A stretch of 62,941 nt of DNA from an uncultured Acidimicrobiales bacterium (lineage in GTDB: Bacteria; Actinomycetota; Acidimicrobiia; Acidimicrobiales; SZUA-35): assembly GCA_937925335.1 (NCBI GenBank), contig CALEWY010000061.1:1-62941 (forward strand), given 5' to 3'. Shown in pieces: positions 26,252-34,102 of this stretch. The position numbers were made by a program, and so were the translations under genes. The notes under the pieces were generated by a model. That model was not told the DNA's origin. It ran no database searches and worked only from the letters and a program-made list of their open reading frames with translations. The first letter of the stretch is position 1; each line of letters opens with the position of its first letter.

Positions 26252-27691
26252 ATGGAAGAGCCACGGCGGCCACAGGCACGGTTCGTTTGGATCGAGGATC
26301 TGCTGACGGAACGAAGCGACGACTACTCGGCCCAGGCCTGGGTCGATGGATGGCCAGCACTCGATGCCGCGGTCGAGGTCACCGCCGACAACATCGACAT
26401 TCTCGCCGAAGCGACCAACGTCGTCGTTTTCCGCCGGACATCGATTCTCATCAATCTCGAAGCATGGGAAACAGGCGATGAGCGACTGGGCGGGATCCAA
26501 GAGCTCGTCGGTAGCGAGGCCCGCATCGACCCGGTCAAGGAACTCGACGGAGCGGCCGTTCTCGAGGTTCCAAATGCCTGGGAGGCACTACGCACGATGG
26601 GTGACGCGTTCGCCCCGACGACCACCGGTCGCCGAGAACGAGATCTTCCGAATCAGGACGCCGTGCTGGAAGACACCGAGGCGGCACGGTTGATCCATTG
26701 CTTCGGCGACCTGCATTCACACGGCCACTTCTTTTCACACGGCCACTTCTTCTCGCACGGGCACTTCTTTTCCCACGGCCACTTCTTCGTCGATGACGAC
26801 GGCACACCCGCTTACTGCTTCAACGAGCACGACCACGATCATGAACACGAGGGCGACCATCCCCACGATGACCATGACCACGATGAGTCCGAGGCGTGTT
26901 CGGTCGGTGCGGTCGCTCCGCTCAAAACGCTCGATGCCGCCGGGTTTGGCTGTTGTGCGGCCGGTAAGAAGATCGGCGTGATCGACACCGGTTACGACGC
27001 GAGCCACCCGTGGCTTTCGTCGGACCGGATCTCGGGTGACGCAGATTCTCCCGGTCCCTTCCCGAACGGACACGGCACGATGGTGACCGGTGTTCTTCGC
27101 CAGGGTGCGCCCGGTTCAGAGATCGAGGTGCTGCGCGGAGCCATCTTTACGACCTGTTTCGACGAACTCGAGGTGGCGATCGCCGTCCTTCGACTCGAAA
27201 GCCGCGGTGCAGAGGTTCTGTGCTTGGCGTTTGGTTCGCAGTGCTACGGCCGTCGACCCCTGCTCCAGTACATCCTCGACGGCTTCGTCCATCGAGGCGG
27301 GGTCGTCGCAGCCGCTGCGGGCAATCGCCATGACGGTGAGGGACTCGTCGAGATGTGGCCGGCGGCGTGGGATTCGGTGATCGCCGTCGCCGGCGGGAAG
27401 TACCCATCGTTCAACGCTGCGGGAGAACCAGAAGGCCTCGGTGACGCCGCGACCTACTACCCGTGGAGCAACGGCGGGTCGTGGGTTGATGCTGTGATCA
27501 CGCTCAAAGCCGGGCCGAACGACGGGGAGGGATCGATCCCTGGTAACTCTCGGTTCCTCTTGTCGTCGGCTCACTCGAGCAGCGGGGCTCTGTTCGTTTT
27601 CGTGCGAGGTACCTCTCCCCTCGTCGCACTTGTCGCCGCCCAACTCGCAAGCGGTTCGGTGCTCAACGCCCACGAGCTGGATCGCGTCTAA
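26252..27691 (+). CDS. Intracellular S8 (subtilisin-like) serine protease with His-rich insert
   Basis: 479 residues; AGAGGGAG lies 8 bp before ATG 26252. There is no signal peptide. Residues 1-130 form an unrecognised N-terminal domain. Residues 156-179 are four tandem SHGHFF units, followed to about 216 by an Asp/His-rich stretch (HDHDHEHEGDHPHDDH). The protease domain has Asp245 (GVIDTGYD), His274 (NGHGTMVTG), oxyanion Asn358 (AAGNRHD) and Ser455 (RGTSPLVA). Pro follows the catalytic Ser, where subtilases usually have M/x-A. The His-rich insert could bind Zn, Ni or Cu and gate activity. It carries the shared promoter (site B). Confidence 0.85.
   Translation: MEEPRRPQARFVWIEDLLTERSDDYSAQAWVDGWPALDAAVEVTADNIDILAEATNVVVFRRTSILINLEAWETGDERLGGIQELVGSEARIDPVKELDGAAVLEVPNAWEALRTMGDAFAPTTTGRRERDLPNQDAVLEDTEAARLIHCFGDLHSHGHFFSHGHFFSHGHFFSHGHFFVDDDGTPAYCFNEHDHDHEHEGDHPHDDHDHDESEACSVGAVAPLKTLDAAGFGCCAAGKKIGVIDTGYDASHPWLSSDRISGDADSPGPFPNGHGTMVTGVLRQGAPGSEIEVLRGAIFTTCFDELEVAIAVLRLESRGAEVLCLAFGSQCYGRRPLLQYILDGFVHRGGVVAAAAGNRHDGEGLVEMWPAAWDSVIAVAGGKYPSFNAAGEPEGLGDAATYYPWSNGGSWVDAVITLKAGPNDGEGSIPGNSRFLLSSAHSSSGALFVFVRGTSPLVALVAAQLASGSVLNAHELDRV
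26717..26788 (+). repeat. Four tandem 18-bp units encoding SHGHFF
   Basis: The unit TCACACGGCCACTTCTTT recurs four times with synonymous third-base changes, inside the subtilase gene. Silent divergence between units suggests the amino-acid repeat is kept by selection. Confidence 0.85.
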
Positions 27692-27714
27692 CAAACGCGT
27701 CTTACGAATCGGGC

Positions 27715-27747
27715 GTATCCCTGAGCCACGTGCTCTCTCCTATGAGC
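27715..27747 (+). promoter_or_regulatory. Shared promoter motif, site C (small-protein unit)
   Basis: GTATC at 27715-27719, 17-bp spacer, CTCCTATGAGC at 27737-27747, identical in boxes and spacing to site A. It precedes the ribosome site AAGGAGG (27773-27779) of the 65-aa protein, giving a leader of about 30 nt. Confidence 0.7.
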
Positions 27748-27785
27748 AGCTGTCGATTGTCGGCAGCGATTCAAGGAGGGAAACC

Positions 27786-27983
27786 GTGAGCAACATGCTC
27801 GACACGCTCAAGACCCGAGTCGTCGAACTCGAAGAACTTGGCCGAGGCGCCGGGTTCAAGATCGCCGACCAACCCGAGGAGGTCGATCCGCGCGAGCGGA
27901 TCGGCTTCCTCGCCAACCTGCTCGACCTCGATGCCGGACTCGCTTTCGACATGGGCTGGACGCCCGTCATGGAGGCTGACTGA
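27786..27983 (+). CDS. Small acidic helical protein of the sigma/protease block
   Basis: 65 residues from GTG 27786, placed by a strong AAGGAGG six bases upstream. The sequence is predicted helical (MLDTLKTRVVELEELGR, then RERIGFLANLLDLDAGLAFD) and acidic. There is no Cys, no signal and no membrane segment. Its stop overlaps the next start as TGATG, so the two small proteins are made together. No known family is recognised. Context suggests an accessory factor, inhibitor or substrate for one of the adjacent proteases. Confidence 0.7.
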   Translation: MSNMLDTLKTRVVELEELGRGAGFKIADQPEEVDPRERIGFLANLLDLDAGLAFDMGWTPVMEAD

Positions 27984-28366
27984 TGCCGATTCTCTCTGAC
28001 TTCACCGTCGTCACCAAGTCCGACTTCCTCAGCCGGCGTTCGGCTGAGACGAAGTCCTACGTCTTCAACACGGGTGGCCGCCACAACTCGCGGGCTGTGC
28101 TCGACCTTGCACTCTTCGGAGGGTTCCGGACTGGCGACGACAACATGAGCGTTCGCATTCGGCTCAACGGAACGCTGCTGACGAGCACGATCGTGCGCCG
28201 ATGGTTGTCCCACAGCACCATCATTCACGATCGGATCAACGTCGTGGTCGAGCCATCAATCCTGCGTTCGGGCAACAACACGTTGCGCCTTGAACCACGC
28301 TGGGAGGGCGACACCGATTATCTGTTTGTCGGCCCGGTCGTCTGCCACTTCCATCAGCGCGACTGA
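27983..28366 (+). CDS. Beta-rich small protein of the sigma/protease block
   Basis: 127 residues from ATG 27983 (1-bp overlap with the 65-aa gene). The pattern is alternating beta strands (SVRIRLNGTLLTSTIV, INVVVEPSILRSGNNTLRLE, DYLFVGPVVCHFHQRD), consistent with a galactose-binding-like or jelly-roll sandwich. No catalytic motif is evident. The single Cys sits near the C-terminus in VVCHFH. No signal peptide. Function is not recognised; a binding or targeting module for the neighbouring proteases is one possibility. Confidence 0.72.
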   Translation: MPILSDFTVVTKSDFLSRRSAETKSYVFNTGGRHNSRAVLDLALFGGFRTGDDNMSVRIRLNGTLLTSTIVRRWLSHSTIIHDRINVVVEPSILRSGNNTLRLEPRWEGDTDYLFVGPVVCHFHQRD

Positions 28367-28371
28367 TTCTT

Positions 28372-28404
28372 GTATCCAGCGGCGCCTCCGGCGCTCTCGT
28401 GATC
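28372..28404 (+). promoter_or_regulatory. Shared promoter motif, site D (metalloprotease gene)
   Basis: GTATC at 28372-28376, preceded by TTCTT as at site A, then a 17-bp spacer and CTCTCGTGATC at 28394-28404. It begins 6 bp after the preceding stop codon, giving the metalloprotease its own promoter. Confidence 0.6.
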
Positions 28405-28430
28405 GGCGCACCGATCCAGGTGCGCCGATC
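28401..28430. promoter_or_regulatory. Perfect 12-bp palindrome over the predicted start point of the metalloprotease gene
   Basis: GATCGGCGCACC at 28401-28412, a 6-base loop, then the exact reverse complement at 28419-28430. It overlaps the downstream end of promoter site D and lies just before the ribosome site GAGGGAGG (28435-28442). No T-run follows, so an intrinsic terminator is unlikely. A DNA operator or a 5'-leader hairpin is more plausible. Confidence 0.65.
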
Positions 28431-28449
28431 CAACGAGGGAGGCGCAGGT

Positions 28450-29280
28450 ATGAACGCCAAGAAGAAGGCAACCAAGAAGTCGAGCGGTCCAGCGATGTAC
28501 GCGGACGACGAGATGCCATTCGATGAATCGCAGACGCATCGCTACCGAGGCAAGGCAGTCGTCTGTGAGACCGACGCCAGGGGCTACCCAACACCGGGCA
28601 ATCGATCACCGGCCGAACTCGTGGTCGATGCCAGCGAGGGTTTCATCCCGTTGTGGGGACCGGACGTCACACTTCGCTGGCGGATTCCGCCCCAGACGTT
28701 GGCGTTGTTCGTCGACCCACCCGCCGCCGAGTCCTACCTCCGCAGCCTTTTCGCCGAGGGACTGCTGCTGTGGGACGACGCGCCACCCATTCGATTCAAG
28801 GAGGCTGACGACGCGTGGGACTTCGAACTGGCGGTGACCCCGAACGCGAATTGCAGGCCGAGCGGCTGCACGCTCGCTCGAGCGTTCTTCCCCGACGCTG
28901 GCCGACACGATCTGCTGATCTACCCAACGCTGTTCGAACAGTCCGAGACCGAACGCCGTGAAACGATGGCCCATGAACTCGGCCACATCTTCGGGCTTCG
29001 CCACTTCTTCGCCAGCCTGACGGAAACCACCTGGCCGAGCGAGACGTTTGGCGATCACGTGCCGTTCTCCATCATGAACTACGGAGCAAAGAGCGTGATG
29101 ACGAAGGCCGATCAATCCGATCTCAAAGAGCTGTATCGCCTGGTCTGGAGCGGCGGTCTCACCGCCATCAACGGCACCCCGATCAAGCAGGTGCGGCCAT
29201 TCAGCGAATCACGAGTTCCGCATCCGGCGTGCACGGGAGTTGGTCAGGCCGTCGGGGCTCAGACGGTGATGGCTCGGTAG
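28450..29280 (+). CDS. Matrixin-like zinc metalloprotease (metzincin), no signal peptide
   Basis: 276 residues from ATG 28450 (GAGGGAGG 7 bp upstream). The N-terminus is Lys-rich ([13 protein letters not shown]), not a signal peptide. The zinc motif [12 protein letters not shown] gives ligands His175, His179 and His185 and catalytic Glu176. The Met-turn is FSIMNYG with Met209. Both are hallmarks of metzincins (M10 and relatives). A Cys pair (NANCRPSGC) near residue 135 might form a switch. Its last 22 bp overlap the end of the convergent copA gene. It is the third protease of a different class in this 7-kb block. Confidence 0.87.
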   Translation: MNAKKKATKKSSGPAMYADDEMPFDESQTHRYRGKAVVCETDARGYPTPGNRSPAELVVDASEGFIPLWGPDVTLRWRIPPQTLALFVDPPAAESYLRSLFAEGLLLWDDAPPIRFKEADDAWDFELAVTPNANCRPSGCTLARAFFPDAGRHDLLIYPTLFEQSETERRETMAHELGHIFGLRHFFASLTETTWPSETFGDHVPFSIMNYGAKSVMTKADQSDLKELYRLVWSGGLTAINGTPIKQVRPFSESRVPHPACTGVGQAVGAQTVMAR

Positions 29281-31508
29281 CCGGCGAAGCTGCGGAGACG
29301 AAGGCTGTTCGACACGACGAAGAGGGATGACAAGCCCATGGCGCCGGCGGCGATCATCGGATTGAGGATGCCGAAGGCAGCGAGCGGGATGGCTGCTGCG
29401 TTGTAGGCGAAGGCCCAGAACAGGTTGCCCTTGATGGTGGAGAGCGTTCGGCGAGAGAGGGCGATCGCATCGGCAACCGCTCGTAGATCACCGGAGACGA
29501 TCGTGAGATCTGACGCTTCGATGGCCACGTCGGTGCCAGTGCCGACGGCGATGCCGAGATCAGCCTGGGCGAGTGCCGGTGCGTCGTTGATGCCGTCGCC
29601 GACCATCGCTACCCGCTTGCCGTCAGCTTGCAGCGTCTTGATCAGGTTCGCCTTGTCGTGGGGATAGACCTCAGCGATCACATCATCGACACCAACCTCG
29701 GCGGCGACGGCCCAGGCGGTTCGTTCGTTGTCACCCGTGAGCAGCGTGATCGACAGGCCCTGTTCACGCAGCGCTGCGATCGCCGCGGCTGATGTTGGCT
29801 TGATCCGATCGGCGACGACGAGAACGAGCTCGGCGGTGACTCGTCCGTCGGGATTCGCACGGCCGGCGAACACCGCTGTTGACCCGGCGGCCTCAGCATT
29901 GGCGGCTGCTGCTTCGACGGCGGCGGGAACATCGTCGAACAGGCTGCGGCGGCCGACTCGAACGGCAACGCTTTCGGCAGCGCTTTCGGCACTGCTTTCG
30001 GCACTGTCGCCGACCGTGGCTGCGACGCCGGAACCGGGTGTGTTGACGAAGTTGTCGACCGGCAGGTGTGCCTCGACCGACCGGGCGATCGCTTGAGCGA
30101 TGGGATGCTCGGAGCGTGATTCAACAGAGGCCGCAAGAAGCTGGAGGTGGTCGACATCGACACCGTCCGGAGCGATCACGTCGGTCAGTGCCATTGAACC
30201 TTCGGTGACGGTTCCGGTCTTGTCGATCACGATGGCGTCGATGGAGCGGGTGTCTTCGAGGACCTCGCCGCCTTTGATGATCACGCCGAGTTGGGCTCCT
30301 CGACCCGTCCCGACCATGATCCCAAGTGGGGTTGCGAGACCGAGCGCACATGGGCAGGCGATGATCAAGACGGCGACCGCAGCGGTGAAGGCAGACCCGG
30401 CCGGGTTGCCGAGAACCAGCCATGCGAGGAGGGTCAGCGCAGAGATCGCGATGGCCAGTGGAACAAAAACCGATGACACCCGATCGGCGAGCCGCTGCAC
30501 GTCGGCTCGGCCGCCCTGAGCTTCGTCGACCAATCGAATGATCTGGGCGAGCGCAGTATCGGAGCCAACCTTGGTGGCCTCGACGACGAGCGACCCGTTG
30601 GCGTTGATCGTCGCTCCGATCACCTCGTCACCAACGCCGACCTCGACCGGAACGGGCTCACCAGACACCATCGATGCGTCGACCGCAGAGTGGCCGTCGA
30701 CGACCACACCATCGGTTGCGATCTTCTCGCCAGGGCTCACGATGAACCGCATGCCCACTTCGAGATTCTCGGGGGCGATCTCGGTTCCGTCGACGAGGCG
30801 AGCGGTGTTTGCGCCCAGGTCGGCGAGAGCTCGGATGGCGTCGCCAGAGCGACGCTTCGCCCGCATCTCGAACCACTTGCCGAGCAGGATGAGCGTGACG
30901 ATCACGGCCCCGGTCTCGAAGTAGATCTCCCCGTCGCCGATTCCTCCGATGAGGACAACGAGCGACCAGATCAAAGCCGAGAGCGAACCCATCGAAACGA
31001 GGGTGTCCATCGTGGTGGAGCCGTGGCGGATGTTTGTGAGCGCCGCTTGATGGAATCGCAAACCGGATCCGAGGATGACGGGTGTGGCGAGTGCGCCGAC
31101 GACCCACTCCCAGCCGTCAAACCGCAGGCTCGGGATCATCGAGATCAGGACCGCCGGAATCGTGAGCACAGCGCCGAAGACAAGGCGGCGCAGCAGGTCT
31201 GTTTCACGAGCTGCCTCAGCCTCGTCTCGAGCGGCGGCAGCCTCATCGCGAGCATCATCGCTGTCGTTCGTGCCATCGTCGATGACCGAGTAGCCCAGTG
31301 CCTCGACTTCGGCGACGAGGATCCGGTTGAGCGCAGCGGTGTCGAGCGCTCCGTCGTGGGTGATGGAGGCCCGCCCGGTTGCGAAGTTGACGTTCGCCTC
31401 GGTGACCTGGTCGAGCGAGTCGAGTCTTTTCTGGATGCCGCTGGCGCAAGCGCCGCAGGTCATCCCATCGATCGTGAGATCCGAGCGTGGGGTGAGCTCA
31501 ACAGGCAT
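29259..31508 (-). CDS. copA: Copper-exporting P1B-type ATPase
   Basis: 749 residues. N-terminal heavy-metal domain with [13 protein letters not shown] near residue 16, membrane motif [13 protein letters not shown] (CPC) near 380, phosphorylation site [11 protein letters not shown] near 425, and hinge [16 protein letters not shown] near 640. CPC plus one CxxC domain indicates Cu(I) export. The start ATG 31508 lies 6 bp after a -10 box, so the mRNA is predicted to be leaderless. It is downstream of a MerR-family gene on the same strand. Confidence 0.93.
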   Translation of the reverse strand: MPVELTPRSDLTIDGMTCGACASGIQKRLDSLDQVTEANVNFATGRASITHDGALDTAALNRILVAEVEALGYSVIDDGTNDSDDARDEAAAARDEAEAARETDLLRRLVFGAVLTIPAVLISMIPSLRFDGWEWVVGALATPVILGSGLRFHQAALTNIRHGSTTMDTLVSMGSLSALIWSLVVLIGGIGDGEIYFETGAVIVTLILLGKWFEMRAKRRSGDAIRALADLGANTARLVDGTEIAPENLEVGMRFIVSPGEKIATDGVVVDGHSAVDASMVSGEPVPVEVGVGDEVIGATINANGSLVVEATKVGSDTALAQIIRLVDEAQGGRADVQRLADRVSSVFVPLAIAISALTLLAWLVLGNPAGSAFTAAVAVLIIACPCALGLATPLGIMVGTGRGAQLGVIIKGGEVLEDTRSIDAIVIDKTGTVTEGSMALTDVIAPDGVDVDHLQLLAASVESRSEHPIAQAIARSVEAHLPVDNFVNTPGSGVAATVGDSAESSAESAAESVAVRVGRRSLFDDVPAAVEAAAANAEAAGSTAVFAGRANPDGRVTAELVLVVADRIKPTSAAAIAALREQGLSITLLTGDNERTAWAVAAEVGVDDVIAEVYPHDKANLIKTLQADGKRVAMVGDGINDAPALAQADLGIAVGTGTDVAIEASDLTIVSGDLRAVADAIALSRRTLSTIKGNLFWAFAYNAAAIPLAAFGILNPMIAAGAMGLSSLFVVSNSLRLRSFAGYRAITV

Positions 31509-31514
31509 CTGATC

Positions 31515-31546
31515 AGTGTAAACCTTCCACCCCGCTGGAAGGTCAA
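31515..31546 (-). promoter_or_regulatory. CueR/MerR-type promoter and operator of copA
   Basis: On the minus strand TTGACC (31546-31541) and TACACT (31520-31515) are separated by 20 bp, the overlong spacer typical of MerR-family promoters. The spacer region holds ACCTTCCA-N6-TGGAAGGT (31522-31543), a perfect 8-bp dyad very like the E. coli CueR site at copA. Confidence 0.88.
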
Positions 31547-31554
31547 GAGGTTCG

Positions 31555-31965
31555 TCACGTCTCAGTCACCCCACCAGCGATCACCTGGCAGCGGTTGGGG
31601 TCGGTACACGACGAGGGGTCGAGCGAGCTGGCTCGTTGGGCCATCGACGCGAGCTCTTGGCGGGCGGCGGTGAGTTGGGCGATCTGTGCATCGATCGCCT
31701 TCACATGGGCCTCGATGAGCGCCGTGGTGTGGGCACACGATCGTTCGCCCGAACCCTTCAGCTCGAGGACCGAAGAGATCTCGGCGAGGGTGAGGCCCGT
31801 CGCCTGCGCGTCACGGACGAACCGAAGGCGTTCGACCGCGCCATCGTCGTAGTCGCGATAGCCGCTGGGCGTTCGCGCCGGTTCGTCGATCAGCCCGATC
31901 GACTCGTAGTAGCGGATCGTCTTCGCCGACATCCCGGCCTGGCCCCCGAGCTCACCGATCTTCAT
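31555..31965 (-). CDS. MerR-family heavy-metal regulator (CueR/ZntR-like)
   Basis: 136 residues from ATG 31965; ATG 31977 would add four. The N-terminus [21 protein letters not shown] is the MerR helix-turn-helix. A long dimerisation helix follows, then metal-site Cys residues in GERSCAHTT and [15 protein letters not shown]. Two Cys six apart at the C-terminus fit Cu(I); the extra upstream Cys is more Zn/Cd/Hg-like. Adjacency to a CPC ATPase and the CueR-like operator favour copper. It lies directly upstream of copA. Confidence 0.9.
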   Translation of the reverse strand: MKIGELGGQAGMSAKTIRYYESIGLIDEPARTPSGYRDYDDGAVERLRFVRDAQATGLTLAEISSVLELKGSGERSCAHTTALIEAHVKAIDAQIAQLTAARQELASMAQRASSLDPSSCTDPNRCQVIAGGVTET

Positions 31966-32005
31966 GGCATCGACCATAGAAGAGATACGCACGCCGTTGG
32001 GACGT

Positions 32006-32893
32006 CTAGTCAGCGACTCCCGCACCGCGCAGGCGCTCGGCGTTACCCCAATCGTGAGACGGGAAGATGAGGCCGGCGCCTTGAAGATGGCGGTGCAGCG
32101 CCCGAACGGCGCGCATGTCGGTGTGGATGCCGGCAGTTGGTGTGTTGGGATTCATCGTGTCGGCGGTGAACGACGTGTCGCCGGTAAACCACAGGTCGCA
32201 TTGGTCGGTCGAGAGGCTGACCGAGACCGAACCGGGCGTGTGACCGGCGGTGTGGATCGCTCGGATCGACCCGTCGGGTGTTAGAGCCACCGATGCACCA
32301 AGGCCATCGCCATCATTGGGCTCACCGGCGACGTCGACGTGGCGCACCGTTGTCGAACTGTCTCGCCATCGCCAGGAGCACGCTCCGATCTGCGAGGCGG
32401 CAGCATCCTCTGCCTTCGTCGTCCAAATCGTGGCGTTGGTGAACGCAGGAACCGACGCCGTGTGGTCGATGTGTTGATGCGTGAGCACCACCGCATCGGC
32501 ATCCACTGGGTCAATCCCCATCGATGCCAATTGCGACGGCAACGTCTCGGACTCGTCGACGTCGATTCGAAGGAAGCTGCGAAGAAGCCGGCCAGTCGAG
32601 CGGTCCGCCTCCCACGAGGTTGGATCGTTGTAGGCGGGTGTGATGCCTGCATCGATGACGACGATGGCCTCGGGATGCTGAATCACGAAGGTCCAGATCG
32701 GCATCGGGTCGGCCCAGCGACGGTCGGCGAGGATTGCAGCAAACCTCGCCGCCATCGGCGTGCGTTCGGGAACACAGCACGTGTGGTGGCTTCGTTTGAT
32801 CGTGATCGTGCCGGTCTGAATCGCCGAGACAGCAACGGGTTCACCGCCGACGGTGAAACGGGCCGTCGTCGGGGTCGCAGTTTCACCCGTCAT
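32006..32893 (-). CDS. Metallo-beta-lactamase-fold hydrolase (lactonase-like)
   Basis: 295 residues from ATG 32893, which overlaps the preceding stop as ATGA. The metal motif is THQHIDH near residue 145 (H-x-H-x-D-H), with a later AIHTAGHTPGS and WFTGDTSF providing further ligands. The early segment SHHTCCVPERTP resembles the substrate-edge region of AHL-lactonase-like proteins. It likely opens a lactone or hydrolyses an ester. It is co-transcribed with the SRPBCC gene and divergent from a TetR gene. Confidence 0.82.
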   Translation of the reverse strand: MTGETATPTTARFTVGGEPVAVSAIQTGTITIKRSHHTCCVPERTPMAARFAAILADRRWADPMPIWTFVIQHPEAIVVIDAGITPAYNDPTSWEADRSTGRLLRSFLRIDVDESETLPSQLASMGIDPVDADAVVLTHQHIDHTASVPAFTNATIWTTKAEDAAASQIGACSWRWRDSSTTVRHVDVAGEPNDGDGLGASVALTPDGSIRAIHTAGHTPGSVSVSLSTDQCDLWFTGDTSFTADTMNPNTPTAGIHTDMRAVRALHRHLQGAGLIFPSHDWGNAERLRGAGVAD

Positions 32894-33333
32894 CGAGTGG
32901 CCTCCGCTGCGACGGCGAGTCCACGCATCGTCGGTGGTAGCGCTCGGCGAAACTTCTTGCCGTAGAGCCGTGACCACAACCAGGCCATCGGCCCGTCGAA
33001 CCACACAGTGTGGCGAAACGTTGTCGTGTCGCTTTCGATGAAATCGCGCTGGACATGCAGCGTTGCGCCGGGCATCGACGTCGCGAACGTGCAGCTCGCT
33101 CCGGCGATCAGCGATGAGACGACGAAGGATGACTTCGGGCCTTTGAGCGGCGTGATCGCTCCGGTTGCTCCCTCGATGAAGTCACCGTCGATCGTTGCTG
33201 TCTTCAAGCCCTGGTCCCACTCACCCCACGTCGCGGGTGTCGTCCAGCGTTCCCAGATGGCCTCGCGGGGCGCAGTGGTTTCGACAACATGTTCAAAGCG
33301 GCGGTTCGTTCCCGCCGCGATCTCGTCAATCAT
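32890..33333 (-). CDS. SRPBCC (START-like) family protein
   Basis: 147 residues with the Bet v1-like pattern: RFEHVVETTAPREAIWERWTTP near the N-terminus, a beta-sheet core (TFRHTVWFDGPMAWLW) and a C-terminal helix. Such proteins bind hydrophobic ligands. It leads the SRPBCC-lactonase unit. Three TAAGTTA boxes lie upstream, facing a TetR gene. Confidence 0.78.
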   Translation of the reverse strand: MIDEIAAGTNRRFEHVVETTAPREAIWERWTTPATWGEWDQGLKTATIDGDFIEGATGAITPLKGPKSSFVVSSLIAGASCTFATSMPGATLHVQRDFIESDTTTFRHTVWFDGPMAWLWSRLYGKKFRRALPPTMRGLAVAAEATR

Positions 33334-33356
33334 TGGATCTCCTGGTGATTCAGCCT

Positions 33357-33391
33357 TAAGTTAGCACTGCTAAGTTAACGTCGATAACTTA
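33357..33391. promoter_or_regulatory. Three TAAGTTA boxes at 14-bp steps
   Basis: TAAGTTA at 33357-33363, TAAGTTA at 33371-33377 and its inverse TAACTTA at 33385-33391 start exactly 14 bp apart. The last two form a perfect 7-bp inverted repeat with a 7-bp spacer. They lie in the divergent gap between SRPBCC (33333) and TetR (33441), so they are likely TetR operators. Confidence 0.6.
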
Positions 33392-33440
33392 TCGCTGACC
33401 CAACACTTCTGGCGAACCCAGAACGATCTACCCTGTTGCC

Positions 33441-34058
33441 GTGAGCACGTCAGCACCCAAGCGATCACCTCGCGGTCAGGGCCATCTCCTCCGCGACGAG
33501 ATCCTCGAGGTGACCGCCTCACTCATGTCGACGGTCGACAACGCCGACGATGTTTCGGTTCGGGCGATCGCTGATGCTGTCGGCAAGACGGTTCCCGCCC
33601 TCTATCAGCACTTTGGCGACAAGTCGGAGCTGCTCACCGCCGCGGCAGAGCACGCCCTCAACACGATGGGTGCCGAGGTCGACGCCCAGGTCGCCTCAGA
33701 GACCGACATCGATCGTCGGCTTCGGGCCCGCGCTCGAGCGTTCGTCGAGTTCGCCACCCAGCATCCGGTCCCTTACCGGCACCTTTTCATGTCGAGCCCC
33801 GGTGCAGCGGGCACAACCGACACCATCGACCTGATGATGGAAAGCGTGGGCTTTTCCAAGATGGTGAGCGATCTCACCGAAGCCCGTCAGGCAGGGCTGA
33901 TGATCGATGAAGACCCAGAGCGCGTGGCGCTCGTGCTCTGGACAGCGGTGCATGGTGTTGCCTCACTCTTCATCTCACACCCGGACCTCGACTGGCCCGA
34001 CGACTTGTTGGAGCGAGTGCTCGACCAGCACGCGTTCGGACTGGTGCCCCGCTCCTAG
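33441..34058 (+). CDS. TetR-family regulator
   Basis: 205 residues from GTG 33441. N-terminal helix-turn-helix VSVRAIADAVGKTVPALYQHF, then a helical ligand domain with a WHG-like region near HGVASLFISH. It is divergent from the SRPBCC-lactonase unit, with candidate operators in between, so it probably represses that unit and itself. Confidence 0.9.
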   Translation: MSTSAPKRSPRGQGHLLRDEILEVTASLMSTVDNADDVSVRAIADAVGKTVPALYQHFGDKSELLTAAAEHALNTMGAEVDAQVASETDIDRRLRARARAFVEFATQHPVPYRHLFMSSPGAAGTTDTIDLMMESVGFSKMVSDLTEARQAGLMIDEDPERVALVLWTAVHGVASLFISHPDLDWPDDLLERVLDQHAFGLVPRS

Positions 34059-34102
34059 ACCGGGCTGCGGACCGGACCGAACTGGTCTCCCCCGGCGACT
34101 GA

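Noticed and set aside
28401-28430. Intrinsic terminator after the 127-aa gene
   Set aside because: The stem is strong but no T-run follows on either strand, and it overlaps promoter site D.
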